DNA from: CAYYTU01 sp964474655
GTDB taxonomy: Bacteria; Chloroflexota; Anaerolineae; B4-G1
DNA length: 64,000 nucleotides
NCBI GenBank assembly: GCA_964474655.1
Contig: CAYYTU010000005.1
Coordinates: 25,668-89,667 of the forward strand
Direction of reading: 5' to 3'
Positions 8,558-17,295 of this stretch are shown in pieces. The number at the start of each line of letters is the position of its first letter. Position 1 is the first letter of the stretch. The position numbers and the translations under genes were made by a program. Below the pieces are notes generated by a model. It was not told where the DNA came from. It ran no database searches and saw only the letters and a program-made list of their open reading frames with translations.

Positions 8558-9394
8558 ATGGGGATTAAGACATATAAGCCAACCTCGCCGGGGCAACGTT
8601 GGCGAACGGACCCGACCGGGGAGGAGATTACGCGCACAAAGCCAGAGCGTAGCTTGCTGCGCCCATTGCGCAAGCGAGCTGGACGTAACGTCCATGGGCG
8701 TATCACAGTGCGCCATCGTGGAGGTGGTCACAAACGCCTGTATCGGTTGATTGACTTTAAGCGCGACAAGGATGATATCCCGGCCCGCGTGGCGAGCATT
8801 GAGTACGATCCCAACCGCTCGGCCCGGATCGCCCTGCTAGTTTACGCCGACGGTGAAAAGCGCTATATCATCGCGCCGTTGGGGTTGGAGGTGGGCAGTC
8901 GGGTGATGAGTGGACCTGATGCGGAAATCGAAGATGGTAACGCGCTTCCGCTGGAGAATATCCCGCCCGGTACGATGGTCCATAACGTTGAGCTGACTCC
9001 CGGGCGTGGCGGGCAGATCGCCCGTTCTGCGGGGACGTCGGCCCAGATCTTGGCTAAAGAAGGGAAATATGTGACGCTTCGGTTGCCCAGCGGCGAGATG
9101 CGGAAGGTTTCTCAAAAGTGCAAGGCCACCATCGGCCAGGTGGGTAACGTTGATCACGGCAACGTCAAGCTGGGAAAAGCTGGACGGAAGCGTTGGCGCG
9201 GTTGGCGTCCCACAGTGCGCGGCTCGGTGATGTCGCCTCGTGACCACCCACACGGAGGTGGCGAGGGACGCACGCCCATTGGGATGCCTAGTCCCAAGAC
9301 CCCGTGGGGTAAGAAGACAATGGGCAAGAAGACACGCCGCAGCAAGAAATCAGATAAGTATATTGTGCGTCGACGCGGCAAGCGACGCCGATAA
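8558..9394 (+). CDS. rplB: 50S ribosomal protein L2
   Basis: L2 supports subunit association and the peptidyl-transferase centre; 278 residues. The ATG at 8558 gives MGIKTYKPTSPGQR, the family start, so an in-frame extension from 8543 is rejected. The GGGHKRLYRLIDFKR, GRGGQIARSAGT and DHPHGGGEGR motifs are present, including the conserved His of HPHGGGEG. Basic C-terminal tail. Confidence 0.97.
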   Translation: MGIKTYKPTSPGQRWRTDPTGEEITRTKPERSLLRPLRKRAGRNVHGRITVRHRGGGHKRLYRLIDFKRDKDDIPARVASIEYDPNRSARIALLVYADGEKRYIIAPLGLEVGSRVMSGPDAEIEDGNALPLENIPPGTMVHNVELTPGRGGQIARSAGTSAQILAKEGKYVTLRLPSGEMRKVSQKCKATIGQVGNVDHGNVKLGKAGRKRWRGWRPTVRGSVMSPRDHPHGGGEGRTPIGMPSPKTPWGKKTMGKKTRRSKKSDKYIVRRRGKRRR

Positions 9395-9423
9395 TAATTA
9401 TTAGGGAGTGAAGGAGACGGAGT

Positions 9424-9747
9424 ATGGCGCGACCGTCCTCAAGAAGTGTGCGATATCCATACGTAGATCCGAAGCTGTTGGAGAAGATCGAGAAGATGAA
9501 CCGGCAGGGTGAGAAGCAGGTGATTCGGACCTGGTCTCGTTCCTCGACGATCTTCCCACAGATGGTTGGGCATACCATCGCTGTGCATGACGGTCGGCGG
9601 CACGTGCCGATCTACATCACAGAGGAGATGGTAGGACATAAGTTGGGTGAGTTCGCCCCGACCCGCACGTTCCGCGGTCACTACCGGCGGGAGAAGAAAG
9701 GGCGGGTGAAGGAAGGGGAACGCCCCGGTAGTGGAATGAGGAGTTAG
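9424..9747 (+). CDS. rpsS: 30S ribosomal protein S19
   Basis: S19 of the 30S head, partner of S13; 107 residues. The VIRTWSRSSTIFPQMVGHTI core and HKLGEFAPTRTFRGH block are intact. The C-terminus runs about 15 residues past the E. coli end with charged sequence. It ends 2 bases before rplV. Confidence 0.96.
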   Translation: MARPSSRSVRYPYVDPKLLEKIEKMNRQGEKQVIRTWSRSSTIFPQMVGHTIAVHDGRRHVPIYITEEMVGHKLGEFAPTRTFRGHYRREKKGRVKEGERPGSGMRS

Positions 9748-9749
9748 GT

Positions 9750-10106
9750 ATGGGTACGGAAGTTGTAGCCCGAGCGAGGCACATTCCGATGTCGCCGAAG
9801 AAGGTCCGGCGAGTGATTGATCAGGTGCGCGGGCTTGACGTTGAGGAAGCTCTGAATGTGCTGCAGTTTTTGCCTCAAGCAGCGGTTCGCCCGGTGACCA
9901 AGGTGATCAATTCCGCTATCGCGAATGCGGAAGAGAACGTGGGCCTCTCTCGTGAGGATTTATACATCTCGAAAATTGTAGCCGATCAGGGGCCGGGTGT
10001 GGCGCCTGGGAAGGGTTGGCGCCGACGATATGGAGCGCGTGGACGTGTGCGGGCGATTCGAAAGCGATCCTCGCACATCACAGTCGTTCTGGAAGAACGA
10101 GAGTAG
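9750..10106 (+). CDS. rplV: 50S ribosomal protein L22
   Basis: L22 lines the exit tunnel, where macrolide-resistance changes arise; 118 residues. ARHIPMSPKKVRRVIDQVRG, the NAEEN segment and the hairpin region (PGVAPGKGWRRRYGARGR) before RSSHITVVLEE are all recognisable. Starts 2 bases after rpsS, so likely translationally coupled. Confidence 0.96.
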   Translation: MGTEVVARARHIPMSPKKVRRVIDQVRGLDVEEALNVLQFLPQAAVRPVTKVINSAIANAEENVGLSREDLYISKIVADQGPGVAPGKGWRRRYGARGRVRAIRKRSSHITVVLEERE

Positions 10107-10143
10107 CCGTAGGAAGCGCTGGTAAGATAGAAGGAGGAGGGAT

Positions 10144-10809
10144 TTGGGACATAAAGTTCATCCCTATGGGTTCAGGCTCGGTGTAATCCGCGATTGGAAA
10201 TCGCATTGGTACGCAGAAGGCGAAGAGTACGCTAATTTGTTGCATGAAGATCTACAGATTCGCGAACATATCGAAGAAAAGTCGTCAAGGCGAGCGGGGG
10301 TCTCTCGTATTGAGATTGAGCGCTTCCCGAAGCAAGTGACTGTGACGATATGGACATCTAAGCCCGGCATCGTCATCGGGCGTCGAGGATCTAACGTCAA
10401 AGAGCTGCGGAGCGAATTGGAGGAATTGACCGGTAAGAGCCTCTCCATTGATGTTCAAGAGGTGGAGCAGCCGGAGCTGGACGCTAAGTTAGTGGCGAGT
10501 AACATCGCTTCTCAGCTGGAGCGGCGTATTTATCATGGCCGGGCTATGAAACGCGCTGTGGATTCTGCGATGGACGCTGGGGCGGAAGGGGTCAAGGTCG
10601 AATGCAAAGGGCGCCTCTCTGGTTCTCAGATGGCGCGTCGGGAATGGCGCCACGAAGGACAGGTGCCTCTGCAGACTTTGCGCGCTAACGTCGACTTCGC
10701 AAAGGACGAGGCCCCGACGACTTATGGAAACATCGGCATCAAGGTGTGGATCTATAAGGGTGAAATATTGTCCGAGGAAGAAGCAGAAGAGCAGCCCTTC
10801 GTCGTCTAG
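10144..10809 (+). CDS. rpsC: 30S ribosomal protein S3
   Basis: S3 forms part of the mRNA entry channel; 221 residues. The start is TTG at 10144 after a GGAGGAGG ribosome-binding site, giving MGHKVHPYGFRLG. The KH domain GxxG is within PGIVIGRRGSNVKELR, and the C-terminal LSGSQMARREWRHEGQVPLQTLRA segment is conserved. The acidic tail is short. Confidence 0.97.
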   Translation: MGHKVHPYGFRLGVIRDWKSHWYAEGEEYANLLHEDLQIREHIEEKSSRRAGVSRIEIERFPKQVTVTIWTSKPGIVIGRRGSNVKELRSELEELTGKSLSIDVQEVEQPELDAKLVASNIASQLERRIYHGRAMKRAVDSAMDAGAEGVKVECKGRLSGSQMARREWRHEGQVPLQTLRANVDFAKDEAPTTYGNIGIKVWIYKGEILSEEEAEEQPFVV

Positions 10810-10842
10810 CGACGTAAGGTTGGAATTTGGGGAGTTGAGACG

Positions 10843-11268
10843 ATGTTGCAGCCGAAACGTGTGAAATATCGCAAGCAATTTCGTGGTCGAATGAAGGGCA
10901 AGGCCACGCGTGGAACCGAAGTGGAATTTGGCGACTTCGGTCTGCAGGCTTTGGAACCGTGCTGGATCACGGCGCGTCAGATTGAGGCCGCGCGTCAGGC
11001 CATCGTGCGCCATGTTCGACGGCGCGGCAAGTATTGGGTCCGTATCTTTCCCGATAAACCGGTTACCGCCCGGGCTGCGGAGACGCGTATGGGCAAGGGC
11101 AAGGGAGAGGTGGACCATTGGGTGGCCGTGGTCAAGCCGGGACGCATTATGTTCGAGCTGAGCGGTGTGTCGGAAGATATGGCCCGTGAAGCGTTTCGGC
11201 TGGCTTCACATAAGCTGCCCATCAAATGCCAATTCGTTAAACGCGAAGAGGTTGTTGGCGGAGAGTAG
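10843..11268 (+). CDS. rplP: 50S ribosomal protein L16
   Basis: L16 positions tRNA at the A and P sites; 141 residues. It begins MLQPKRVKYRKQFRGR and contains the ETRMGKGKGEVDHW loop and the PGRIMFELSGV strand. Ends 3 bases before rpmC. Normal length and motifs. Confidence 0.97.
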   Translation: MLQPKRVKYRKQFRGRMKGKATRGTEVEFGDFGLQALEPCWITARQIEAARQAIVRHVRRRGKYWVRIFPDKPVTARAAETRMGKGKGEVDHWVAVVKPGRIMFELSGVSEDMAREAFRLASHKLPIKCQFVKREEVVGGE

Positions 11269-11271
11269 TCA

Positions 11272-11487
11272 ATGGAAGCAAGAGAAATCCGAACGTTGAC
11301 GGCGGAAGAGATACACGGTCGATTGGATGAGGCATATCGCGAGCTTTTCACCCTGCGCCGCCAGCTGGACTTGGGTCAGCTGGAAGATTATAACCAAATT
11401 GGGCGGGTGAAGCGAAACATCGCTCGTATGAAAACGATCCTTCGTGAGCGAGAGCTAATCGCTGAGATGATGGGGGAGGCAGCATAG
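11272..11487 (+). CDS. rpmC: 50S ribosomal protein L29
   Basis: L29, a helical-hairpin protein near the tunnel exit; 71 residues. The LFTLRRQLDLGQLEDYNQIGRVKR region is the family signature. Its TAG stop shares one base with the GTG start of rpsQ. Confidence 0.95.
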   Translation: MEAREIRTLTAEEIHGRLDEAYRELFTLRRQLDLGQLEDYNQIGRVKRNIARMKTILRERELIAEMMGEAA

Positions 11488-11756
11488 TGAAGGGGCAGCG
11501 CAAGAATCTAGTTGGTCGCGTGGTAAGCGATAAAATGGACAAGACGGTCGTTGTGACGGTTGAGCGTCTGGCACGCCATCCGGTTTATGAGAAGGTTTTG
11601 CGGCTGGAGAAGAAGTACAAAGCTCACGACGAGCATAACGAATGCCAAACAGGTGACCTCGTGCGTATTGAAGAGTCTCGCCCTCTGAGCCGCGAGAAGC
11701 GGTGGCGCGTGAAAGAGATTATGCGACGCTCCGAAATGTCGGAGGTTGAGCAATGA
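11487..11756 (+). CDS. rpsQ: 30S ribosomal protein S17
   Basis: S17 binds 16S rRNA early in assembly; 89 residues. The GTG start overlaps the rpmC stop by one base. KNLVGRVVSDKMDKTVVV is the OB-fold signature and HPVYEK...YKAHDE follows as expected. The last codons overlap the rplN ATG by 4 bases. Confidence 0.96.
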   Translation: MKGQRKNLVGRVVSDKMDKTVVVTVERLARHPVYEKVLRLEKKYKAHDEHNECQTGDLVRIEESRPLSREKRWRVKEIMRRSEMSEVEQ

Positions 11757-12124
11757 TTCAACAGGAAAGTAGCATCCGGGTGGCCGACAACACTGGCGCC
11801 CGGGGGCTTAACGTGATTCGAGTGACGGGCGGCGCTGCTCGCCGATATGGCGGTGTTGGCGATATCGTCGTCGGCAGCGTGAGGAACGCCAGCGCACGAT
11901 CCCAGGTGACCAAGGGCGAAATCGTCCGGGCCGTGATTGTGCGAACTGCGAAGGAGTACCGCCGTCCCGACGGTTCGAGCATTCGCTTCGATGATAATGC
12001 AGCTGTCATCCTAGAGGGAGCAACACTGAACCCCAAAGGGACGCGCATCTTTGGGCCGGTGGCGCGCGAGCTGCGGGAGAAGGGCTTTATGAAGATCGTC
12101 TCACTGGCCCCGGAAGTATTGTAA
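11753..12124 (+). CDS. rplN: 50S ribosomal protein L14
   Basis: L14 forms an intersubunit bridge and binds the silencing factor RsfS; 123 residues. It starts MIQQESSIRVADNTGAR and contains the GDIVVGSV segment, a basic loop and the GTRIFGPVARELR C-terminal motif. The ATGA overlap with rpsQ indicates coupling. Confidence 0.97.
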   Translation: MIQQESSIRVADNTGARGLNVIRVTGGAARRYGGVGDIVVGSVRNASARSQVTKGEIVRAVIVRTAKEYRRPDGSSIRFDDNAAVILEGATLNPKGTRIFGPVARELREKGFMKIVSLAPEVL

Positions 12125-12150
12125 GTTGAGAATGGAGAGGAGTGTGCACG

Positions 12151-12483
12151 GTGGCTAGCCGAATTAAGCAGGGTGACATAGTTGAGGTTATTTCTGGCAA
12201 TGATCGCGGGTTAAGAGGGACTGTTCAGCGAATCTTACCCAGCGAGGATCGCGTCGTCGTATCTGGTGTCAATATTGTTCAGAAGCACCAGCGCCCTATG
12301 CGTGCCGGACGGCAAGAAGTTCAACCTGGTATTATCGATTTTGAAGCTCCAATTCATATCTCTAATGTGATGCCAGTGTGCCCATTGTGCAATCAGCGCA
12401 CCCGCGTTGGCTTTACGAAGCAGGATGATGGCCGTAAGGTGCGTGTGTGTAAAAAGTGCAATGAAGTGATGGATAGGAGATAG
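12151..12483 (+). CDS. rplX: 50S ribosomal protein L24 with zinc-ribbon cysteines
   Basis: L24 initiates 50S assembly; 110 residues. GTG at 12151 (MASRIKQGD) is preferred to GTG 12142, because the GGAGAGGAG ribosome-binding site overlaps 12142 and is 8 bases from 12151. The KOW motif (GDIVEVISGNDRGLRG) is intact. A CPLC...CKKC pair in the C-terminal half suggests a bound zinc, which some bacterial L24 proteins have. Confidence 0.95.
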   Translation: MASRIKQGDIVEVISGNDRGLRGTVQRILPSEDRVVVSGVNIVQKHQRPMRAGRQEVQPGIIDFEAPIHISNVMPVCPLCNQRTRVGFTKQDDGRKVRVCKKCNEVMDRR

Positions 12484-12487
12484 ATTG

Positions 12488-13027
12488 ATGCAACGTTTGC
12501 GGAAACGTTATTATGAAGAAGTGCGGCCCGCATTGATGGAGGAGTTTGGGTACGATAACATAATGGAAGTGCCGCGCGTGCGAAAAATCGTGGTCAACAT
12601 CGGCGTGGGCGAGGCGCAAGAAGATGCCAAGGCGTTGGATCACGCGGTGCGCGACGTTGAGACAATCACCGGCCAACACCCCGTGGTTACCAGGGCGCGC
12701 CGTTCTATCTCGGCGTTTAAGATGCGAGAGGGAGATCCGGTCGGCGTGGTGGCCACCCTGCGGGGCGACCGCATGTGGGCGTTTCTGGATCGATTGTGCA
12801 ATGTGGCGCTCCCGCGCCAGCGTGACTTCCGCGGCGTTAATGACACTCTTGACGGGCGGGGCAATTACGTATTGGGCTTGACCGAGCAGCTCGTCTTCCC
12901 CGAGATCGATTACGATACGGTGGATAAAGTGCGGGGTATGGGAATTACCATCACCACCACCGCTACCACCGATGAAGAGGGACGCCGATTGCTTGATCTA
13001 CTGGGAATGCCGTTTCGACGTCAATAG
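12488..13027 (+). CDS. rplE: 50S ribosomal protein L5
   Basis: L5 binds 5S rRNA in the central protuberance; 179 residues from ATG 12488, with AGGAG 9 bases upstream. A TTG one codon earlier is possible. KIVVNIGVGEAQEDAK, the ITGQHPVVTRARRSISAFK loop and TTTATTDEEGRRLL C-terminus match the family. Confidence 0.96.
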   Translation: MQRLRKRYYEEVRPALMEEFGYDNIMEVPRVRKIVVNIGVGEAQEDAKALDHAVRDVETITGQHPVVTRARRSISAFKMREGDPVGVVATLRGDRMWAFLDRLCNVALPRQRDFRGVNDTLDGRGNYVLGLTEQLVFPEIDYDTVDKVRGMGITITTTATTDEEGRRLLDLLGMPFRRQ

Positions 13028-13048
13028 ATTGGGAGTCGAGGAGCGAGT

Positions 13049-13231
13049 ATGGCGAGAAAGTGTCTGATTGAACGAGAGAAGGACCGCAAGTACGAAGTGC
13101 GAGAGCGAAATCGCTGCAAGCGATGTGGTCGACCGCGAGGTTATATGCGTCGCTTTCAGCTGTGCCGCATTTGCTTTCGAGAACTTGCCTTGAAAGGCGA
13201 GATCCCGGGTGTAAGGAAGGCTAGTTGGTAG
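13049..13231 (+). CDS. rpsN: 30S ribosomal protein S14, zinc (type Z) form
   Basis: S14 of the 30S head; 60 residues, the short zinc-binding form. The four ligands are in CKRCGRP and CRIC separated by the RGYMRRFQL segment, and the protein ends GVRKASW, a classical S14 terminus. No zinc-free paralogue is in the window. Confidence 0.97.
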   Translation: MARKCLIEREKDRKYEVRERNRCKRCGRPRGYMRRFQLCRICFRELALKGEIPGVRKASW

Positions 13232-13298
13232 CCGGCTGGAAGAGTCACGTGGGAATAAGGGCTTTTTTTCGGGATTGTCCAAAGGGAGGACTTATTCA

Positions 13299-13706
13299 AT
13301 GACGGTTTCTGATTCAATCGCTGATATGTTGGCTCGTATACGCAACGCTTTGACCGCGGACCATTCGAGCGTAAGCATACCAGCGTCTAATACAAAAATA
13401 GCAATTGCAAAAATCCTGAAGGATGAAGGGTTTGTTGAGGATTATCACGTGACCAACGAGCGCCCGCAGTCTCAGCTGATCATTGATCTCAAGTACGTGG
13501 GCAAGCGGAAGGATCGCCACTCGGTGATCACGGGGATGGAGCGCGTGAGTAAACCAGGGCGGCGTGTCTACAAGGGCGCTTCTGAAGTGCCTTGGGTCCG
13601 TAGCGGGATGGGAATTGCCATTCTGACGACGTCCAAGGGCGTGATGACCGGGCAACAGGCGCGACGTCTTGGTATCGGTGGCGAAGTGCTTTGTTACGTG
13701 TGGTAG
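13299..13706 (+). CDS. rpsH: 30S ribosomal protein S8
   Basis: S8 binds 16S rRNA and in E. coli represses the spc operon; 135 residues from ATG 13299, with AGGGAGGA at 13283-13290. An in-frame TTG at 13275 lacks a suitable site. DSIADMLARIRNA starts the protein and the GMGIAILTTSKGVMTGQQARR block near the end is conserved. Confidence 0.96.
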   Translation: MTVSDSIADMLARIRNALTADHSSVSIPASNTKIAIAKILKDEGFVEDYHVTNERPQSQLIIDLKYVGKRKDRHSVITGMERVSKPGRRVYKGASEVPWVRSGMGIAILTTSKGVMTGQQARRLGIGGEVLCYVW

Positions 13707-13725
13707 TGTCTGAAGGAGACGTGTT

Positions 13726-14286
13726 ATGTCACGAATTGGTCGAATGCCAATTTCTGTACCCGATAAAGTAGAGGTGCAGATTGATAGAAATGAGGTGACG
13801 GTGTCCGGCCCCCAGGGGACGCTCTCCCGTGAGTTCCATCCGGATATGGAGATTATGCTGGAAGATGGTCAATTAAAAGTCAACCGCCCGACCGACCAGC
13901 GACGACATCGGGAATTGCATGGTCTGACCCGCACGTTGCTTGAGAATATGATCGTCGGTGTGACGGAAGGGTACCAGAAGAAGCTGGAGGTCCGGGGTGT
14001 CGGCTATCGGGTGGATCAGGAGAATGATGGTAGCCTGGAGCTACAGCTGGGCTTTTCGCATCCGGTACACATCACACCCCCTGAGGGAATCGAATTCGAA
14101 GTCGAACCGCGGGCCAAGATGATCACGGTAAGCGGGGCGAACAAGGAACTCGTCGGACGTGTGGCAGCGGAGATCAGAGCTTGGCGACCACCTGAACCCT
14201 ACAAAGGCAAAGGAGTTCGCTACTTTGGTGAGCACGTGCCGCGCAAGGCTGGTAAGGCCGGTAAGATTGGCGCTGGTACATACTAG
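13726..14286 (+). CDS. rplF: 50S ribosomal protein L6
   Basis: L6 lies near the factor-binding site; 186 residues. MSRIGRMPISVP start, the GPQGTLSREF hairpin, GVGYRV and the C-terminal EIRAWRPPEPYKGKGVRYFGE signature are present. Normal two-repeat fold length. Confidence 0.97.
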   Translation: MSRIGRMPISVPDKVEVQIDRNEVTVSGPQGTLSREFHPDMEIMLEDGQLKVNRPTDQRRHRELHGLTRTLLENMIVGVTEGYQKKLEVRGVGYRVDQENDGSLELQLGFSHPVHITPPEGIEFEVEPRAKMITVSGANKELVGRVAAEIRAWRPPEPYKGKGVRYFGEHVPRKAGKAGKIGAGTY

Positions 14287-14306
14287 TGACGGATTGAAGG
14301 TGAGAT

Positions 14307-14672
14307 ATGCCAGAAATTGATCGTCGAAAAGCCCGCTTGAAACGGCATAAGCGCATACGCAGAAACGTATCTGGGACATCAGAGCGACCGCGCTTGAACG
14401 TCTTCCGCAGCTTGCAGCATATCTATGCGCAGGTGATCGACGACGTTCAGGGACACACGCTGGTATCTGCGTCGACCATCGACTCGGAGATAGAATCTCA
14501 GCTGAGTGGCCTTTCCAAGACGGAGCAGGCCCGGATTGTCGGTCAGGTGGTAGCCGAGCGGGCGTTGGAAGCAGGTATCGAGCAGGTGGTATTTGACCGT
14601 GGCGGCTATGCCTATCATGGCCGCGTGAAGGCCCTGGCGGATGCGGCTCGTGAGAGCGGGCTCGACTTTTAG
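14307..14672 (+). CDS. rplR: 50S ribosomal protein L18
   Basis: L18 binds 5S rRNA; 121 residues. The basic N-terminus (RKARLKRHKRIRRNVSGTSERPRL), FRSLQHIYAQVIDD core and the VVFDRGGYAYHGRVKALADAARE terminus identify it. It is followed after 34 bases by rpsE. Confidence 0.97.
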   Translation: MPEIDRRKARLKRHKRIRRNVSGTSERPRLNVFRSLQHIYAQVIDDVQGHTLVSASTIDSEIESQLSGLSKTEQARIVGQVVAERALEAGIEQVVFDRGGYAYHGRVKALADAARESGLDF

Positions 14673-14706
14673 GCGCGAAGTAGATCGGAAATAGATCGGA
14701 GGCTAC

Positions 14707-15222
14707 ATGGCCCAGTTCGATGAACGAAAAGAACTAGAAGAGCACGTCGTAGATATCAAGCGCGTGGCGACGGTCGTCAAGGGAGGTCGACGTTTTGGCT
14801 TTCGGGTGGTCACCGTTGTGGGCGACAATAACGGGCGTGTTGGTATGGGGATCGGCAAAGCGCGCGGCGTCCCCGATGCGATTCATAAAGGTATGGATCG
14901 AGCGCGAGACAGTATGATTGAGGTGCCCCTGATGGGGACCACAATCCCACACGACATCATCGGGAAGTGTGGAGGCGCGAGAGTTATGCTCAAGCCCGCT
15001 GCGCCCGGTACCGGCGTGATCGCGGCCAGCAACGTTCGCGCCGTTCTAAAGTCTGCCGGCGTGCAGGACGTGCTGACGAAATCGTTAGGGAGCCCCAACG
15101 CTCTCAGTGTGGTACGAGCGACGATGGATGGCTTGCAGAGACTGCGCAGTGTGGAAGAAGTAGCGCGCGAGCGCGGTTTACCCAAAGAACGCGTGACGCC
15201 CTTCTGGAGTCGAGGACAATGA
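14707..15222 (+). CDS. rpsE: 30S ribosomal protein S5
   Basis: S5 takes part in decoding accuracy and mRNA unwinding; 171 residues. The KRVATVVKGGRRFGFR double-stranded RNA-binding part, GRVGMGIGKARGVPDAI and the LGSPNALSVVRATMDGL block are intact. The TGA stop overlaps the rpmD start (ATGA). Confidence 0.97.
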   Translation: MAQFDERKELEEHVVDIKRVATVVKGGRRFGFRVVTVVGDNNGRVGMGIGKARGVPDAIHKGMDRARDSMIEVPLMGTTIPHDIIGKCGGARVMLKPAAPGTGVIAASNVRAVLKSAGVQDVLTKSLGSPNALSVVRATMDGLQRLRSVEEVARERGLPKERVTPFWSRGQ

Positions 15223-15410
15223 GTAAGGTACGTATCACGTTGACCAGGAGCCCTATCGGCACCTCCCCCCGCCAGCGCCGTACGTTGGAGGGGTTGAATC
15301 TGCGACGTTTACACCAGACCGTGGAACACGAAGACACGCCGTCCCTTCGCGGTATGATAACGCGGGTGGAGCACCTGGTATCGGTTGAGGAAGTAGAAGA
15401 GTCAGAGTAG
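15219..15410 (+). CDS. rpmD: 50S ribosomal protein L30
   Basis: L30 is a small 50S protein; 63 residues. ATG 15219 overlaps the rpsE stop by 4 bases. It reads MSKVRITLTRSPIGTSPRQR, then LRRLHQTVEHEDTPSLRGMI, matching the family. The gene is easily missed because a longer unrelated frame surrounds it. It ends exactly where a GTG of the next frame begins. Confidence 0.95.
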   Translation: MSKVRITLTRSPIGTSPRQRRTLEGLNLRRLHQTVEHEDTPSLRGMITRVEHLVSVEEVEESE

Positions 15411-15427
15411 TGGATGGAGACAGTGGG

Positions 15428-15913
15428 ATGAAGCTGCATGAATTAAAACCTGCTGAAGGTTCGAAACATGGACGTAAGCGAGTGGGACGTGGACGCGGTT
15501 CTGGATATGGCAAGACGGCCGGGCGCGGTACAAAAGGCCAGAATGCTCGTAGTGGTGGCGGTGTACGCCCTGGCTTTGAAGGCGGTCAGACGCCGCTGTG
15601 GCAACGCCGCCCGAAAGAACGCGGTGAGGACTTCATCGATCCCTGGCGCGTTAGCTTTACGCCAGTTAACTTGAAGCGCATCGCCCTGGCCGATTTCCCG
15701 GAGGGGGCAGAAGTCACGCCGCAGTCGTTGGCGGAAGCCGGTATCATTCAGCGAGCTGACGAGCTCGTCGTTATTCTGGCGCGAGGCGATCTGGAGAAAC
15801 CGCTTGTGGTCAAGGCGCATCGATTCTCCAAGAGCGCCCGGGCTAAGATTGAGGCTGCCGGTGGAACGGTCGAAGAGTTACCTTGGCAACGGGGTGGTCA
15901 CCGGACGCGATAA
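15428..15913 (+). CDS. rplO: 50S ribosomal protein L15
   Basis: L15 is a late 50S assembly protein; 161 residues. ATG 15428 (MKLHELKPAEGS) is preferred over GTG 15410 because GGAG lies 8 bases before it and the family starts this way. The glycine/arginine-rich RNA-binding segment (RVGRGRGSGYGKTAGRGTKG) and the FEGGQTPLWQR motif are present. Confidence 0.96.
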   Translation: MKLHELKPAEGSKHGRKRVGRGRGSGYGKTAGRGTKGQNARSGGGVRPGFEGGQTPLWQRRPKERGEDFIDPWRVSFTPVNLKRIALADFPEGAEVTPQSLAEAGIIQRADELVVILARGDLEKPLVVKAHRFSKSARAKIEAAGGTVEELPWQRGGHRTR

Positions 15914-15951
15914 CCAATTGGTTACGAGAGGCGAGGACGGGGGAATAAGCG

Positions 15952-17286
15952 ATGATTAAAGCTCTGCGCAACGCTATGACGTTGCCGGATCTGAGGCGTA
16001 AGCTATTATATACGCTCTTGATACTGGTGGTCTACAGGGCAGCGGCTCACGTGCCGGTCCCGGGCGTGAATCAAACTGCGCTGGCTCAGTTGTTGTCCGG
16101 AACGGGCGGCGCCAGCAATCTCTTCAACTTGTTGGATATGTTATCCGGTGGGGCCGTGGCCCAGTTCTCGGTGATGGCTAACGGTGTCTACCCTTATGTC
16201 ACTGCCAGTATTATTATGCAGCTGCTGACGCCTATCATCCCCCAGCTGGAGCAGCTGCAGGAAGAGGGTGAAGCCGGACAGCAGAAGATTAACCAGTGGA
16301 CTTACTACATCGCCATCCCGATGGGATTGTTGCAGGCCTTCGGGCAGATTCGCCTGGTCAACACCGGAGCTACACCGGTCCTGCCCCTGTTTGGGTTCGG
16401 GACCCCGGAAAGCACGCTAGCTACTGTCTCGGTGCTCGTGACGATGACGGCCGGCACGATGTTCGCCGTCTGGCTCGGCGAGTTGATCACAGAGCAAGGG
16501 ATCGGCAATGGCCTTTCGATGATTATCTTCAGCGGCATCGTCGTCCGCGTGCCGGAGAACCTGATACGCATCTGGACCCAGGCCCAAACGATGGAGAGCG
16601 GTGGTGTGGGTATGGGAATCTTGATGATTGGCATCTTTTTGCTCATCACCGCCGCCATTATGTTTGTGATCGTTGTCGTGCAGGAAGGCGAGCGGCGGAT
16701 TCCCGTTCGATACAGCAAACGTGTACGCGGGCGGAAGATGTATGGCGGGCAGAGCACACACATTCCCTTGCGGGTCAATATGGCCGGAATGATTCCTTTG
16801 ATCTTTGCCCAATCGATACTCACCTTCCCAGCTGTAATTGCACAGTTCTTTGTCGGGGCGGAAAGTGAGGCAGTGTCACAGTTTGCTCGTACGATGACGG
16901 ATTTCTTTAGCGCCCAAAGTCCCTGGTATGGCGTGTTATATTTCTTGGCCGTCGTCGGCTTTACCTACTTTTACACTGACGTTATGATCCAGCAGCAGGA
17001 CCTGCCCGGTTCACTTAAGCGACAAGGGGGGTTCATCCCGGGCATCCGACCGGGCCGCCGGACGTCTGAGTACATCAACGCGATCTACCGCCGCATCACG
17101 TTAGTCGGGGCTCTCTTCCTGGGTGGCGTGGCAGTTGTTCCTTACATCGTCGATCTGTTTCTGCAGACCAGGGTTTTGCTCATTACCTCCTCTGGGCTTT
17201 TGATTGTGGTCGGCGTGGTGTTGGATACGCTACGCCAGCTGGAAGCGGAGTTGTTGATGCGCCGCTATGAAGGGTTCATGAAGTAG
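15952..17286 (+). CDS. secY: Preprotein translocase channel subunit SecY
   Basis: SecY forms the Sec protein-conducting channel in the membrane; 444 residues with ten predicted membrane helices. MTLPDLRRKLLYTLLIL begins the first helix, PYVTASIIMQLL lies in helix 2, and the cytosolic loops contain RIPVRY and LKRQGGFIPGIRPG. It sits between rplO and adk, the usual spc-operon place. Confidence 0.97.
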   Translation: MIKALRNAMTLPDLRRKLLYTLLILVVYRAAAHVPVPGVNQTALAQLLSGTGGASNLFNLLDMLSGGAVAQFSVMANGVYPYVTASIIMQLLTPIIPQLEQLQEEGEAGQQKINQWTYYIAIPMGLLQAFGQIRLVNTGATPVLPLFGFGTPESTLATVSVLVTMTAGTMFAVWLGELITEQGIGNGLSMIIFSGIVVRVPENLIRIWTQAQTMESGGVGMGILMIGIFLLITAAIMFVIVVVQEGERRIPVRYSKRVRGRKMYGGQSTHIPLRVNMAGMIPLIFAQSILTFPAVIAQFFVGAESEAVSQFARTMTDFFSAQSPWYGVLYFLAVVGFTYFYTDVMIQQQDLPGSLKRQGGFIPGIRPGRRTSEYINAIYRRITLVGALFLGGVAVVPYIVDLFLQTRVLLITSSGLLIVVGVVLDTLRQLEAELLMRRYEGFMK

Positions 17287-17295
17287 GGGGATCCA